Source of the DNA: Pararhodobacter sp.
GTDB taxonomy: Bacteria; Pseudomonadota; Alphaproteobacteria; Rhodobacterales; Rhodobacteraceae
NCBI RefSeq assembly: GCF_034676545.1
Contig: NZ_JAUCBZ010000015.1
Location: 2,139,001-2,203,000 of the forward strand
DNA: 64,000 nt
Reading direction: 5' to 3'
Part shown: positions 1 through 7,586 of the stretch, one piece after another
How positions within the stretch are numbered: position 1 is the stretch's first letter
How the letters are laid out: each line of letters starts with the position of its first letter
The notes under the pieces: generated by a model
Databases searched by the model: none
What the model was told of the DNA's origin: nothing
Seen by the model: only the letters and a program-made list of their open reading frames with translations
Program-made: the position numbers and the translations under genes

Positions 1-1
1 C

Positions 2-364
2 ATTCGACGGCTGGAGCAATTGTTCCAGGACGGATTGGGCCAGGGACCGGCGGCGGCCTATCTGGAATTGCGTTTGCAACTGGCACGACGCATGATCGCC
101 GATACACGCCATTCGATCCAGGAAATAGGACTGCGCTGCGGCTTTGCGGATCGCTCAGGGTTTTCGCGTGCGTATCGGCGCCGATTCCAGATGTCGCCCA
201 TGCAAAGCCGCCACGCCAAACCTGTCGCGAAAATGTCAGACATTAAAACATCTGACCTTAACGCCAAGTCTTCAGGATCTGTCCGGGCCTCCCGAATTGC
301 GCGTAGTACCGGAAATCGTGACCGCCCGGTGGTCACGATGTCCCAATTGGAAACCAAACAATAG
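2..364 (+). CDS. AraC-family transcriptional regulator, C-terminal part (truncated by window start)
   Basis: The reading frame is open from the first bases of the window, so the start lies outside it. Visible is the second half of an AraC-type DNA-binding domain: a helix-turn-helix with ARRMIADTRHSIQEIGLRCG followed by the conserved FADRSGFSRAYRRRFQMSP stretch, where AraC proteins end in the typical GFSRxFRRxFGxSP motif. About 50 residues of low-complexity, poorly conserved tail follow the domain. Family members bind promoter DNA as dimers and are controlled by a ligand or partner domain at the N terminus, which is not seen here, so the target cannot be inferred. The gene converges on tyrS with about 55 bases between the stop codons. 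Family assignment is secure; role unknown. Confidence 0.8.
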   Translation: MRRLEQLFQDGLGQGPAAAYLELRLQLARRMIADTRHSIQEIGLRCGFADRSGFSRAYRRRFQMSPMQSRHAKPVAKMSDIKTSDLNAKSSGSVRASRIARSTGNRDRPVVTMSQLETKQ

Positions 365-419
365 TTTTAAATACAAAGAGTTGCGGCTTTGACTTCTCGC
401 AGTGTGGTAATGTATGACT

Positions 420-1672
420 TTAACCAACAGTGATCATCGCGTGCCGTTTCCGACCGGCGGTCAGTTTTACCGGTTCTGACAAATCTGACATTTGCAGGAC
501 CAGACCCGGGTCGCTTACCAGGGCATCATTCAGCCGTGCGCCGCCCTCTGCAATCAGGCGTTTGGCATCTTTGCCCGATTTCGCCAAGCCAGACCGCACG
601 AACAACTGCACAATGGACTGGCCTTGTGCGGCCTCATCGGCCGACAAGGTCACAGTTGGCAAATCCTCGCCGGTGCCGCCCTGTTCGAACACCGCGCGCG
701 CCGTTGCCTCGGCGGCGCTGCCGCCGCCTCGGCACCGTGACAGAGCGTCGTCACTTCATTGGCCAGGATGATTTTGCCCTCGTTGATCTCGGAGCCTTCC
801 AGCGCCCCCAGACGGTCGCATTCCGCGACCGGCAACTCAGTGTACAGTTTCAGGAACCGGCCCACATCGGCGTCGGTCGTATTGCGCCAGAATTGCCAGA
901 ACTCATAGGGGCTCAGCAAATCGGCATTCAGCCATATCGCGCCGCCCTGCGATTTTCCCATCTTGCGCCCGTCCGACGTGGTTAACAGCGGCGTTGTCAG
1001 GCCGAAAATCTGTGCATCGGCCACGCGCCGCGTCAGGTCGATCCCGTTGACGATATTGCCCCATTGATCCGAGCCACCCATCTGCAACAAGCACCCTTGA
1101 CGCCTGTAAAGCTCCAAGAAATCATAGGCTTGCAGGATCATGTAATTGAATTCGAGGAAGCTCAGCGATTGCTCACGATCAATCCGGGATTTCACGCTTT
1201 CAAACGACAGCATCCGGTTGACACTGAAATGACGCCCGATGTCGCGCAAGAATTCCAGATAGTTCAGCCCATCCAGCCACGCGGCGTTGTTCAGCATGAT
1301 CGCGTCTTGCGCGCCATCGCCATAGGCCAGGTATTTCGCAAACACCTGCTTCATGCTGTCGATATTCTCGTCGATTGCCGCGTTGGTCAGCAACGGGCGT
1401 TCGTCGGCACGGAACGACGGATCGCCCACTTTGGTCGTGCCGCCCCCCATCAGCGTGATCGGCTTGTGCCCCGCTTTCTGGAACCAGCGCAGCAGCATGA
1501 TGTTCAGCAAATGCCCAACATGCAGCGATTTCGCCGTCGCATCATACCCGATATAGGCCGGAACCACATCTTTGAGCAGCGCCTCGTCCAGCGATTGCAA
1601 ATCGGTGCAATCGGCCAGAAAGCCGCGCTCGATGATGGTGCGCAAGAAATCAGATTTTGGTGTATACGTCAT
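420..1672 (-). CDS. tyrS: Tyrosine--tRNA ligase, interrupted by a frameshift
   Basis: Cytosolic enzyme charging tRNA-Tyr with tyrosine. The catalytic part runs from MTYTPKSDFLRTIIERGF (ATG at 1672) and carries the class I signatures HVGH (in SLHVGHLL) and KMGKS (in DGRKMGKSQGG). The C-terminal S4 RNA-binding domain (FVRSGLAKSGKDAKRLIAEG, then VKLTAGRKRHAMI) is present but in another frame, at 420-692. The switch falls near 705-725 in a GCC/GGC-rich run. Losing one base or gaining two there would turn the expected AEATARAVFEQGG into the observed APPRQRRARCSN, which runs on out of frame. The start at 1672 is chosen because the open frame upstream of it (to 1834) overlaps the divergent anmK and has no family similarity. 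Since tyrS is normally essential, a sequence error is the likeliest explanation. Confidence 0.9.
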
Positions 1673-1736
1673 TTTGCTTGTCCTCGGCCCGCAGGTCGGG
1701 CTGTCTATAGACCGAAGGCAGGGGTAAGGGAAAGCC

Positions 1737-2816
1737 ATGTTGAAAGCGGGAACGCACCGAATTCTGGGCACGATGTCAGGAACCTCGCTGGATGGGGTGG
1801 ACGCGGCGGTGCTGATCACCGACGGCGTTGACATCGCCGGTTTTGGCGAAACGGCTTACCGCGCCTACACCGGCGAAGAGCGCGCGGTCTTGCGCGCCGC
1901 ATTGGGGGCGTGGCCCGGTGATCCACGCGCGGATGCGGCGGCGGAGATCGTCGAGCTTGCCCATGCGCAACTCTGCGCCCAATTTGACGCGATTGAACTG
2001 GTGGGCTTTCACGGTCAAACCCTCGCGCATGAACCGGGCGGACGCGGCACGCATCAAGTGGGTTCCGGCGAGGTCCTGGCGCAAGCTCTGGGCTGGCCGG
2101 TGATCTCGGATTTTCGCACGGCGGATGTGCGGTTGGGCGGGCAGGGCGCGCCGCTTGCGCCGTTTTTTCATCATGCCCTTGCCAGACATATCGGCGCCAA
2201 GGGGCCAACCGTGTTTCTGAACCTGGGCGGAGTCGCCAATGTCACCTGGTGCGACCCGGGCATCGCCAAACCTGAACACGCGTGCCTTGCCTTTGATTGC
2301 GGCCCGGGGAATGCACCGATGGATGACGTCATGCGCATCCGGCGCGGCCTTGCGCGCGACGAAGACGGGGCGCTTGCGGCACAAGGCACGCCCGATGCCG
2401 CATTGCTCGACAGCTTCGTCAACCACGCCTTCTTTCGCCGCATCCCGCCAAAGTCGCTGGATCGTGCGGCGCCGGCCCCCGATGTCTCGGCGCTCAACGA
2501 TGCCGACGCCCTGGCCACACTCGCCGCAGCAACCGCCGCCGGCGTGGCCTTGGCGTTCGAGCATTTTCCAAAACCGCCCGTGCGTCTGCTGGTTTGCGGC
2601 GGCGGGCGTCACAACGCGACCTTGATGACGATGATCGCCGCGGGTTGCGATTGCCCGGTCGCACCCGTCGAATCGGTGTCTCTGGATGGCGACATGATCG
2701 AAGCGCAAGCCTTTGCCTATCTCGCCGCGCGCGTGGCACAGGGCTTGCCAACCTCCGCCCCCGGAACCACCGGAGTCGCAGCGCCGGTGGGCGGTGGCAC
2801 CCTCAATCACCCCTGA
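1737..2816 (+). CDS. anmK: Anhydro-N-acetylmuramic acid kinase
   Basis: AnmK phosphorylates 1,6-anhydro-N-acetylmuramic acid, released during peptidoglycan turnover, and hydrolyses its anhydro ring to give MurNAc-6-phosphate for recycling. The 359-aa product has the expected family length. Near the N terminus it shows the nucleotide-binding GTMSGTSLDGVDAA motif, mid-protein FLNLGGVANVTW and AFDCGPGNAPMDD, and near the C terminus the second phosphate-binding loop LLVCGGGRHNATLM. It is transcribed divergently from tyrS with 64 bases between the start codons. The anmK-tyrS pairing is common in alphaproteobacteria. The C-terminal 20 residues (PTSAPGTTGVAAPVGGGTLN) are a flexible tail. A GC-rich repeat element begins right after the stop codon. 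Confidence 0.95.
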   Translation: MLKAGTHRILGTMSGTSLDGVDAAVLITDGVDIAGFGETAYRAYTGEERAVLRAALGAWPGDPRADAAAEIVELAHAQLCAQFDAIELVGFHGQTLAHEPGGRGTHQVGSGEVLAQALGWPVISDFRTADVRLGGQGAPLAPFFHHALARHIGAKGPTVFLNLGGVANVTWCDPGIAKPEHACLAFDCGPGNAPMDDVMRIRRGLARDEDGALAAQGTPDAALLDSFVNHAFFRRIPPKSLDRAAPAPDVSALNDADALATLAAATAAGVALAFEHFPKPPVRLLVCGGGRHNATLMTMIAAGCDCPVAPVESVSLDGDMIEAQAFAYLAARVAQGLPTSAPGTTGVAAPVGGGTLNHP

Positions 2817-2818
2817 CA

Positions 2819-2897
2819 CGTCTTTGTTCCGGAAATATCCTGCGGGGGTGAATGGCCAACGGCCAGAGGGGGCGCAAAGCCCCCTGCGCGGAACGCG
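2819..2897 (+). repeat. Dispersed GC-rich intergenic repeat, copy A
   Basis: Directly after anmK the sequence TCTTTGTTCCGGAAATATCC (2821-2840) is followed by a G-run and small hairpins (AGGGGGC at 2867-2873 pairing with GCCCCCT at 2879-2885). The same A/T-rich core followed by G/C-rich hairpins occurs at 7466-7580 (opposite strand) and 17911-17966, always between genes. No coding potential is seen. It looks like a REP-like extragenic palindromic family; function unknown. Confidence 0.6.
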
Positions 2898-2917
2898 CCG
2901 AAAGATCGGGGCTCGAT

Positions 2918-2943
2918 TGAACCGCCCCGGGTTTACCGGAGGG
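2918..2943. repeat. IS3-family left terminal inverted repeat
   Basis: 26 bases beginning TGAACCGCCCC, perfectly complementary to 4228-4253. Preceded by target duplication GAT at 2915-2917. Confidence 0.93.
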
Positions 2944-2959
2944 CAAAACTCTCGGAGAA

Positions 2960-3310
2960 TTGCCCGTTATGGAACATGCACAAAAGAAGAAGACTTCGAA
3001 GCCGTATTCACCCGAGTTCCGCGAACGCGCGGTGCGGCTGGCGATGGAACACCGCGATGATTATCAAAGCGAAGCTGCAGCGCTGACAGCGATCGCGGGC
3101 AAATTGGGCTGTTCGCCGGACAGTCTTCGCGTTTGGATGCGACAGGTCCAGCGCGATGGCGGCGAGCGGCCGGGACCTACCGGCGTCGAGATTGCGCGGA
3201 TCAAAGAGCTTGAACGCGAGAACCGGGAATTGCGGCAGGCGAACGAGATCCTGCGCAAAGCTTCAGCGTATTTTGCCCAGGCGGAGCTCGACCGCCCGTT
3301 TCGCAAATAA
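2960..3310 (+). CDS. IS3-family transposase OrfA
   Basis: 116-aa helix-turn-helix subunit of the transposase. The start of a typical OrfA DNA-binding region (KPYSPEFRERAVRLAMEHRD) is followed by AGKLGCSPDSLRVWMRQVQ, then a coiled-coil stretch (IKELERENRELRQANEILRK) used for multimerisation. ATG at 2960 sits 17 bases inside the left inverted repeat and has a weak ribosome-binding site. It ends in YFAQAELDRPFRK, the usual junction at which IS3 elements switch frame to make the OrfAB fusion. The in-frame OrfB reading is open across the overlap, about 3283-3310. Confidence 0.92.
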   Translation: MPVMEHAQKKKTSKPYSPEFRERAVRLAMEHRDDYQSEAAALTAIAGKLGCSPDSLRVWMRQVQRDGGERPGPTGVEIARIKELERENRELRQANEILRKASAYFAQAELDRPFRK

Positions 3311-4212
3311 TTGATTTCATTGAGGAAAGCCGAGAGGCATTCGGGGTCGAGCCGATCTGCAGGGCGCTGCAGTTTGCCCCATCCACCTATTATGACCGAC
3401 GTGCCATTGCACGTGATCCTGACCGGGCTTCAGCCCGGGCCAAGTCTGATGCCGCCTTGAGCCTCAAGATCGATGCGGCCTGGGATGCGAACCGCAAACT
3501 CTATGGCGCGCGGAAAGTCTGGCATGTCTTGCGACGGCAGGGTGAATACGCTGCCAGATGCACGGTGGAGCGGCTGATGCGCCGTCTGGGCCTCAGGGGC
3601 GTGGTTCGCGGCAAAAAGGTCATCACAACCAACCCTGACGCATCGCTGCCATGCCCCGATGACAAGGTGAACCGTCTCTTCATGGCAGATCGGCCGAACA
3701 AGCTGTGGGTTTCAGACTTCACTTACGTGCCCACATGGTCGGGGACGGTCTATGTTGCCTTCGTGATTGATGTATTTGCCCGACGGATCGTGGGGTGGCG
3801 CACCTCAACTTCGATGAAGACGCAGTTCGTGCTCGATGCGCTGGATCAAGCAATCTGGCAAAGAAAGACTCCAGATAACAAGAGCTTGGTGCATCACTCG
3901 GATCGAGGATCCCAATATCTGTCGATCAAATACACCGAACGCCTAGCCGAGGCGGAGATCGATCTCTCTGTCGGGACAGTCGGTGACGCCTATGACAACG
4001 CACTGGCCGAGTGCGTCATCGGCCTCTTCAAAACGGAGGTAATCAACCAGATCGGGCCTTGGAAATCAATGCGCGAGGTTGAATGGGAAACCCTGAAATG
4101 GGTCGATTGGTATAACAACCGCCGCCTACTCGGCCCTATCGGATACATCCCGCCCGCAGAAGCAGAGGAGGCGTTCTATGCAAACCTGAACACACTCGAT
4201 ATGGTCGCCTAG
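3301..4212 (+). CDS. IS3-family transposase OrfB (integrase core)
   Basis: Catalytic subunit, probably made as a -1 frameshift fusion with OrfA. The frame has no convincing start of its own; the first possible initiators are non-ATG and lie inside the conserved region. From about 3301 it reads IIDFIEESREAFGVEPICRA, a standard OrfB opening. The DDE triad is visible: Asp in LWVSDFTYVPTW, Asp in LVHHSDRGSQY, Glu in DAYDNALAECVIGLFKTE. The C terminus WVDWYNNRRLLGPIGYIPPAE is the common IS3 ending. The gene stops 16 bases before the right inverted repeat and has no internal stop, so the enzyme appears functional. Confidence 0.92.
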   Translation, partial: SQIIDFIEESREAFGVEPICRALQFAPSTYYDRRAIARDPDRASARAKSDAALSLKIDAAWDANRKLYGARKVWHVLRRQGEYAARCTVERLMRRLGLRGVVRGKKVITTNPDASLPCPDDKVNRLFMADRPNKLWVSDFTYVPTWSGTVYVAFVIDVFARRIVGWRTSTSMKTQFVLDALDQAIWQRKTPDNKSLVHHSDRGSQYLSIKYTERLAEAEIDLSVGTVGDAYDNALAECVIGLFKTEVINQIGPWKSMREVEWETLKWVDWYNNRRLLGPIGYIPPAEAEEAFYANLNTLDMVA

Positions 4213-4227
4213 TCGTTGAACAAATCA

Positions 4228-4253
4228 CCCTCCGGTAAACCCGGGGCGGTTCA
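4228..4253. repeat. IS3-family right terminal inverted repeat
   Basis: 26 bases ending GGGGCGGTTCA, the perfect reverse complement of the left end. Followed by target duplication GAT at 4254-4256. Sequence similarity between the two ends stops exactly at base 26. Confidence 0.93.
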
Positions 4254-4293
4254 GATGCCCCGGTCTTTCGGGCTCCCTCATCGCCAGGGCCAA

Positions 4294-4887
4294 TCACGGT
4301 GCCAGGAGCCGGTCGAACAACGTTTCCAGAAACGCCTCGGCACCGTCCATCGGGTCGTTGTCGCCGCGGATCAGCCGGATTTGCGCGTCGAAATCGGCAT
4401 AGTGCTGGGTCAGCGCCCAGATTGAAAAAATCAGATGATACGGGTCCACGGCAGCCAGCCGTCCATCGTCGATCCAGGCGCGGATCACGGCGACCCGGTC
4501 CTCGACCAAGGCCTTGAGGGCGCCCGCGATGGCATCGGTCAGTCGTGGTGCGCCTTGCAGGACTTCATTGGCGAACAGGCGGCTCTCGCGCGGGTAATCG
4601 CGCGACATTTGCAGCTTGCGCCGCATATAGCCCATGATTTCGTCATGCGGGTCGCCCTTGGGCGCAATGGCGCGCAAAGGTGCCAGCCAGATGTCCAGCA
4701 GATGATCCATCAAGGCCCGATGCATCGCGTCCTTGCTGTCAAAGTAATACAGCAAATTCGGCTTCGAGAGCCCCGAGACTTCGGCGATCTGATCCAAAGT
4801 CGATCCGCGAAACCCGTTGGCGGAAAACACCTCCAGCGCGGCTTCCAGAATACGCTCTCGATTGCGGCGCTGAATGCGGGTGGTCAT
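4294..4887 (-). CDS. TetR-family regulator, RutR-like (second of a tandem pair)
   Basis: 197-aa repressor-type protein. An N-terminal TetR helix-turn-helix (RILEAALEVFSANGFRGSTL, then LSKPNLLYYFDSKDAMH) is followed by a ligand-binding half resembling the RutR/YcdC C-terminal domain (RLFANEVLQGAP, IFSIWALTQHYADF). RutR of E. coli senses uracil or thymine and controls pyrimidine use. The neighbouring dihydropyrimidinase operon supports a similar ligand here, but that is inference. It overlaps the upstream regulator gene by four bases (ATGA), so the two are translated together. It is clearly paralogous to that neighbour: both share ANEV-x2-GAP and IWA-x-TQHYADF. Confidence 0.85.
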   Translation of the reverse strand: MTTRIQRRNRERILEAALEVFSANGFRGSTLDQIAEVSGLSKPNLLYYFDSKDAMHRALMDHLLDIWLAPLRAIAPKGDPHDEIMGYMRRKLQMSRDYPRESRLFANEVLQGAPRLTDAIAGALKALVEDRVAVIRAWIDDGRLAAVDPYHLIFSIWALTQHYADFDAQIRLIRGDNDPMDGAEAFLETLFDRLLAP

Positions 4888-5537
4888 GCGTCCGGCCCCG
4901 GATCAAGGCCGATGCCGCGCAGGATGACGCCGCAGACGGTCTCGGTTGCCTCGTGCCATTGGTGATCCTCCAGGGCGCCACTGTTCAGCGTCTCGATCTG
5001 ATGCGCGAAATCGGCGTAGTGCTGGGTGGTCGCCCAGATCATGTAGAGCAGCCAGCGCGGATCGACATTGCGCATCTGGCCCGCGTCGATCCAGCCGCGA
5101 ATGACGGCGATGCGGGTGTTTGTCCAGCGGCGCAGCGTGGTCTCCAGATAGTCCTGGATGATCGGCGCGCCATGCATCACCTCATTGGCCCAGACCTTCG
5201 AGCCATAGCGATGCTCGCGGCTCAGTTGCATCTTGCGGGTGATATACTGGCGCAGCGCCACCTCGGGCGAAGCCGAGGTTTCAAAACTGTCGGCGGCGGC
5301 AAGCCAGATGGTAAAGATCCGCTCGACGACGCGGCGATAGAGTTTCTCCTTGGAGGAGAAATAATAATGCAGGTTCGCCTTGGGCAATCCGCTGGCCTGG
5401 GCGATGGCCTGCATGGTGGCGCCGCCGAACCCTGATTCCGCGAAAACCACCTCGGCTGCATCCAGGATTACCCGTTCGGTTTCCTCGCGCATTTCGGCGC
5501 GAGTGCCAGGTTTTTCAGCGCCCTCGGTGTGGCCCAT
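4884..5537 (-). CDS. TetR-family regulator, RutR-like (first of a tandem pair)
   Basis: 217-aa protein with a TetR helix-turn-helix (VILDAAEVVFAESGFGGATM, then LPKANLHYYFSSKEKLY) and a RutR/YcdC-like C-terminal half (KVWANEVMHGAPIIQDYL, LYMIWATTQHYADF). It diverges from the pyrimidine-catabolic operon. A TTGAC-N6-GTCAA palindrome lies 63 bases upstream of its start codon, so it probably represses both directions and is released by a pyrimidine or a degradation product. Two RutR-like genes side by side are unusual. They could form heterodimers or sense different ligands. Family secure, ligand inferred. Confidence 0.85.
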   Translation of the reverse strand: MGHTEGAEKPGTRAEMREETERVILDAAEVVFAESGFGGATMQAIAQASGLPKANLHYYFSSKEKLYRRVVERIFTIWLAAADSFETSASPEVALRQYITRKMQLSREHRYGSKVWANEVMHGAPIIQDYLETTLRRWTNTRIAVIRGWIDAGQMRNVDPRWLLYMIWATTQHYADFAHQIETLNSGALEDHQWHEATETVCGVILRGIGLDPGPDA

Positions 5538-5600
5538 GCGCGGTTTGCTCCCGTCCTCAAACTGTTTTCGGCCCCTGTTGTTTGCGGGCTGGAAATAATC

Positions 5601-5616
5601 TTGACTGAATGGTCAA
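5601..5616. promoter_or_regulatory. RutR-like operator in the divergent promoter region
   Basis: TTGACTGAATGGTCAA is a near-perfect inverted repeat (TTGAC-N6-GTCAA) that closely matches the RutR consensus as I recall it (TTGACCA-N2-TGGTCAA), differing at two inner positions of one half. It lies between the RutR-like regulators and the catabolic operon, where an autoregulating repressor would be expected to bind. Confidence 0.7.
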
Positions 5617-5787
5617 GTCTGCTAGCGTCCTTGTATTCAGGCAAGGTTTTTCTTGCGTGGAGGATCAAGAATAGGCGCGGCTGCGTGCCCTGACAACCCA
5701 GGGCGCGCCGATTGAAACGACAGACCAGACGCATCCCCCAAGACGTCCACACTCTGGGTGCGGCGTTCCGGGGCAGGGAGAGATTGC

Positions 5788-6201
5788 ATGGCACCGCCAA
5801 CGGTCCTTCGCACACGCGCCGAGATGCTGCGACAGATGCGGCCCGAGCGGGTTGCGGGCCGGTTCATGTTCCAGTCGATCCCCGAAGAGGATCTCGCGGA
5901 TCGGATGTCCGCAATTCAGGGCCTGTTTCGCGAATCCGAGGGCATCTCGGTGATCGTGCCCGCCGAGCCGGGCGCGGCGGGGGCAATGGCGCAAATCACG
6001 CTTCAGGCGTATTCGGCGCTGGACGGCGTCGGGCTGACGGCCGCGGTTTCGGGGGCTTTGGCGCAGGCGGGGATCGCCTGCAACATGGTGGCCGCGTTGA
6101 ACCACGATCATGTGTTTGTGCCCGAGGCCGATGCCGACCGGGCCCTGAAAATCCTGCGCGACGTGTCGCGCTTCTCGAAACAGACGGACCAGAAAGGGTA
6201 G
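5788..6201 (+). CDS. ACT-domain protein heading the pyrimidine operon
   Basis: Probable small cytosolic ligand-binding protein of 137 aa. The C-terminal half (AQITLQAYSALDGVGLTAAV, ALAQAGIACNMVAALNHDHVFV) is an ACT-type fold of the kind found in short CASTOR/YkfE-like ACT proteins, which bind amino acids or related small molecules. No catalytic domain is attached. ATG 5788 is chosen because GGGAGA lies 7-8 bases upstream; an in-frame ATG at 5758 has no such site. It ends five bases before the amidohydrolase start, so it is the first gene of the operon driven from the RutR-like operator region. A sensing role for a pathway product is possible but is only inferred. Confidence 0.75.
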   Translation: MAPPTVLRTRAEMLRQMRPERVAGRFMFQSIPEEDLADRMSAIQGLFRESEGISVIVPAEPGAAGAMAQITLQAYSALDGVGLTAAVSGALAQAGIACNMVAALNHDHVFVPEADADRALKILRDVSRFSKQTDQKG

Positions 6202-6206
6202 ACACC

Positions 6207-7457
6207 ATGCCAGCACCCGGCAAGAACCTGCGGATCAATCCCGACCGGCTGTGGGACAGCCTGATGGACATGGCCAAGATCGGCCCGGGCATCGCCGGCG
6301 GCAACAACCGCCAGACGCTGACGGACGAAGATGGCGAAGGTCGGCGCCTGTTCCAACGCTGGTGCGAAGACGCGGGCATGAGCATGGGCGTCGATGAGAT
6401 CGGCAACATGTTCGCCACCCGCCCGGGCACCGACCCGGACGCGCTGCCGGTCTATATGGGCAGCCATCTGGACACGCAACCGACGGGGGGCAAATACGAC
6501 GGCGTGCTGGGTGTTCTGGGCGCGTTGGAAGCCGTACGCACGATGAACGATCTGGGTATCAAGACCAAACACCCGATTGTCGTGGTCAACTGGACCAACG
6601 AAGAGGGCACGCGCTTTGCCCCGGCGATGCTGGCCTCGGGCGTGTTTGCCGGGCGGCACACGCTGGATTGGGCGAATGACCGGGTGGATGCCAAAGGCAA
6701 ACGGTTTGGCGATGAGTTGGAGCGGATCGGCTGGAAAGGCGACGAAAAGGTGGGAGACCGCAAGATGCACGCCTTGTTCGAGTTGCATATCGAACAGGGC
6801 CCGATCCTGGAGGCCGAGGGCAAGGATATCGGCGTGGTGACCCACGGGCAGGGCTTGCGTTGGGTTGAATGCACGGTGACGGGCAAGGAAAGCCACACCG
6901 GCTCGACGCCGATGGCGATGCGCAAGAACGCCGGTCGCGGTTTGGCGTTGGTAACCGAGCTGGTGCATGAAATCGCGATGAAGAACCAGCCGAACGCGGT
7001 GGGCGCCATCGGCCATATCGACGTCTACCCCAACAGCCGCAATATCATCCCCGGCAAGGTGGTGTTCACGGTCGATATGCGCACGCATATTCTGGACAAG
7101 CTGAATGCGATGGTCGCCGAGCTGATGGAGCGCGCGCCGAAGCTGTGCGCGGATATTGGCGTCACGTTCGAGGCGCAGATTGTCGGACAGTTCGACCCGC
7201 CCGCCTTTGACGAGGGCTGCGTCGGGGCGGTGCGTCGGGCTGCCGAGCATCTGGGGTATGGGCATATGGATATCGTCTCGGGCGCGGGGCATGACGCCTG
7301 CTGGATCAATGACGTGGCACCGACCGCGATGATCATGTGCCCCTGCGTCGACGGGCTTTCGCATAACGAGGCCGAGGAGATCTCCAAGGATTGGGCCGCG
7401 GCGGGCACGGATGTGTTGCTGCACGCGGTTCTGGAAACGGCAGAAGTGGTCGGGTGA
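6207..7457 (+). CDS. Zn-dependent M20 amidohydrolase, beta-ureidopropionase / N-carbamoyl-amino-acid hydrolase type
   Basis: Likely third step of reductive pyrimidine degradation: hydrolysis of N-carbamoyl-beta-alanine to beta-alanine, CO2 and ammonia. The 416-aa protein has the M20C pattern: metal-binding MGSHLDTQPTGGKYDGVLG, the catalytic-base/metal pair in NWTNEEGTRF, ELHIEQGPILE, and GAGHDACWI towards the C terminus. Bacterial carbamoylases and allantoate amidohydrolases share this fold. The dihydropyrimidinase three genes on makes the ureidopropionase reading best. ATG 6207 is preferred because the open frame upstream overlaps the ACT gene in another frame. About 130 bases of hairpin-rich repeat follow it inside the operon. 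Confidence 0.88.
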   Translation: MPAPGKNLRINPDRLWDSLMDMAKIGPGIAGGNNRQTLTDEDGEGRRLFQRWCEDAGMSMGVDEIGNMFATRPGTDPDALPVYMGSHLDTQPTGGKYDGVLGVLGALEAVRTMNDLGIKTKHPIVVVNWTNEEGTRFAPAMLASGVFAGRHTLDWANDRVDAKGKRFGDELERIGWKGDEKVGDRKMHALFELHIEQGPILEAEGKDIGVVTHGQGLRWVECTVTGKESHTGSTPMAMRKNAGRGLALVTELVHEIAMKNQPNAVGAIGHIDVYPNSRNIIPGKVVFTVDMRTHILDKLNAMVAELMERAPKLCADIGVTFEAQIVGQFDPPAFDEGCVGAVRRAAEHLGYGHMDIVSGAGHDACWINDVAPTAMIMCPCVDGLSHNEAEEISKDWAAAGTDVLLHAVLETAEVVG

Positions 7458-7465
7458 GGGGGGCG

Positions 7466-7580
7466 GCGCGCGGGGGCATCGAGCCCCCTTGCGCCGGTGG
7501 GGGCCAGCCCCCACGCCCCCGCCGGGCGGGTTTTCCACCCGCCCGGACCCACCCGGAGGATATTTGGAGAACAAAGACGA
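7466..7580 (-). repeat. Dispersed GC-rich intergenic repeat, copy B (inside an operon)
   Basis: Read on the minus strand it starts TCTTTGTTCTCCAAATATCC (7559-7578) and continues into three hairpins: CCGGGCGGG/CCCGCCCGG (7522-7546), GTGGGGGC/GCCCCCAC (7497-7514) and GGGGGC/GCCCCC (7472-7487). The A/T-rich core abuts the ribosome-binding site of the 107-aa gene that follows. The stacked hairpins could stabilise upstream mRNA or reduce downstream expression. Confidence 0.65.
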
Positions 7581-7586
7581 GAGCAT

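Larger units (their letters stand above)
2918..4253 (+). mobile_element. Complete IS3-family insertion sequence (1336 bp)
   Basis: The ends are perfect 26-bp inverted repeats (2918-2943 and 4228-4253, terminal bases TGAACCGCCCCGGG). The direct duplication GAT flanks them (2915-2917 and 4254-4256), matching the 3-5 bp duplications of IS3-family transposition. Inside are orfA (helix-turn-helix plus leucine-zipper-like coil) and orfB (DDE integrase core) in the usual -1 frame relationship. All parts look intact, so the copy may be active and is probably young. It lies between anmK and a TetR gene and breaks no coding region, but it separates the arms of a hairpin. Confidence 0.93.
2898..4271. 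other. Hairpin split by the insertion sequence
   Basis: Bases 2898-2912 (CCGAAAGATCGGGGC) can pair with 4257-4271 (GCCCCGGTCTTTCGG) over 15 positions with a single G-U wobble. Removing the IS and one GAT copy leaves a hairpin with a five-base loop (TCGAT). The transposition target GAT therefore lay in the loop. No T-run follows either arm, so it is a palindromic element or a weak bidirectional terminator between the convergent anmK and TetR genes. Confidence 0.7.

Noticed and set aside
1673..1834. Extended N terminus of tyrS
   Set aside because: The extra 54 codons overlap anmK on the other strand and have no similarity to the family; ATG 1672 gives the usual start.
3457..4212. OrfB starting at TTG 3457 as an independent gene
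   Set aside because: Conserved OrfB sequence begins about 50 codons upstream, so expression by frameshift fusion with OrfA is much more likely.
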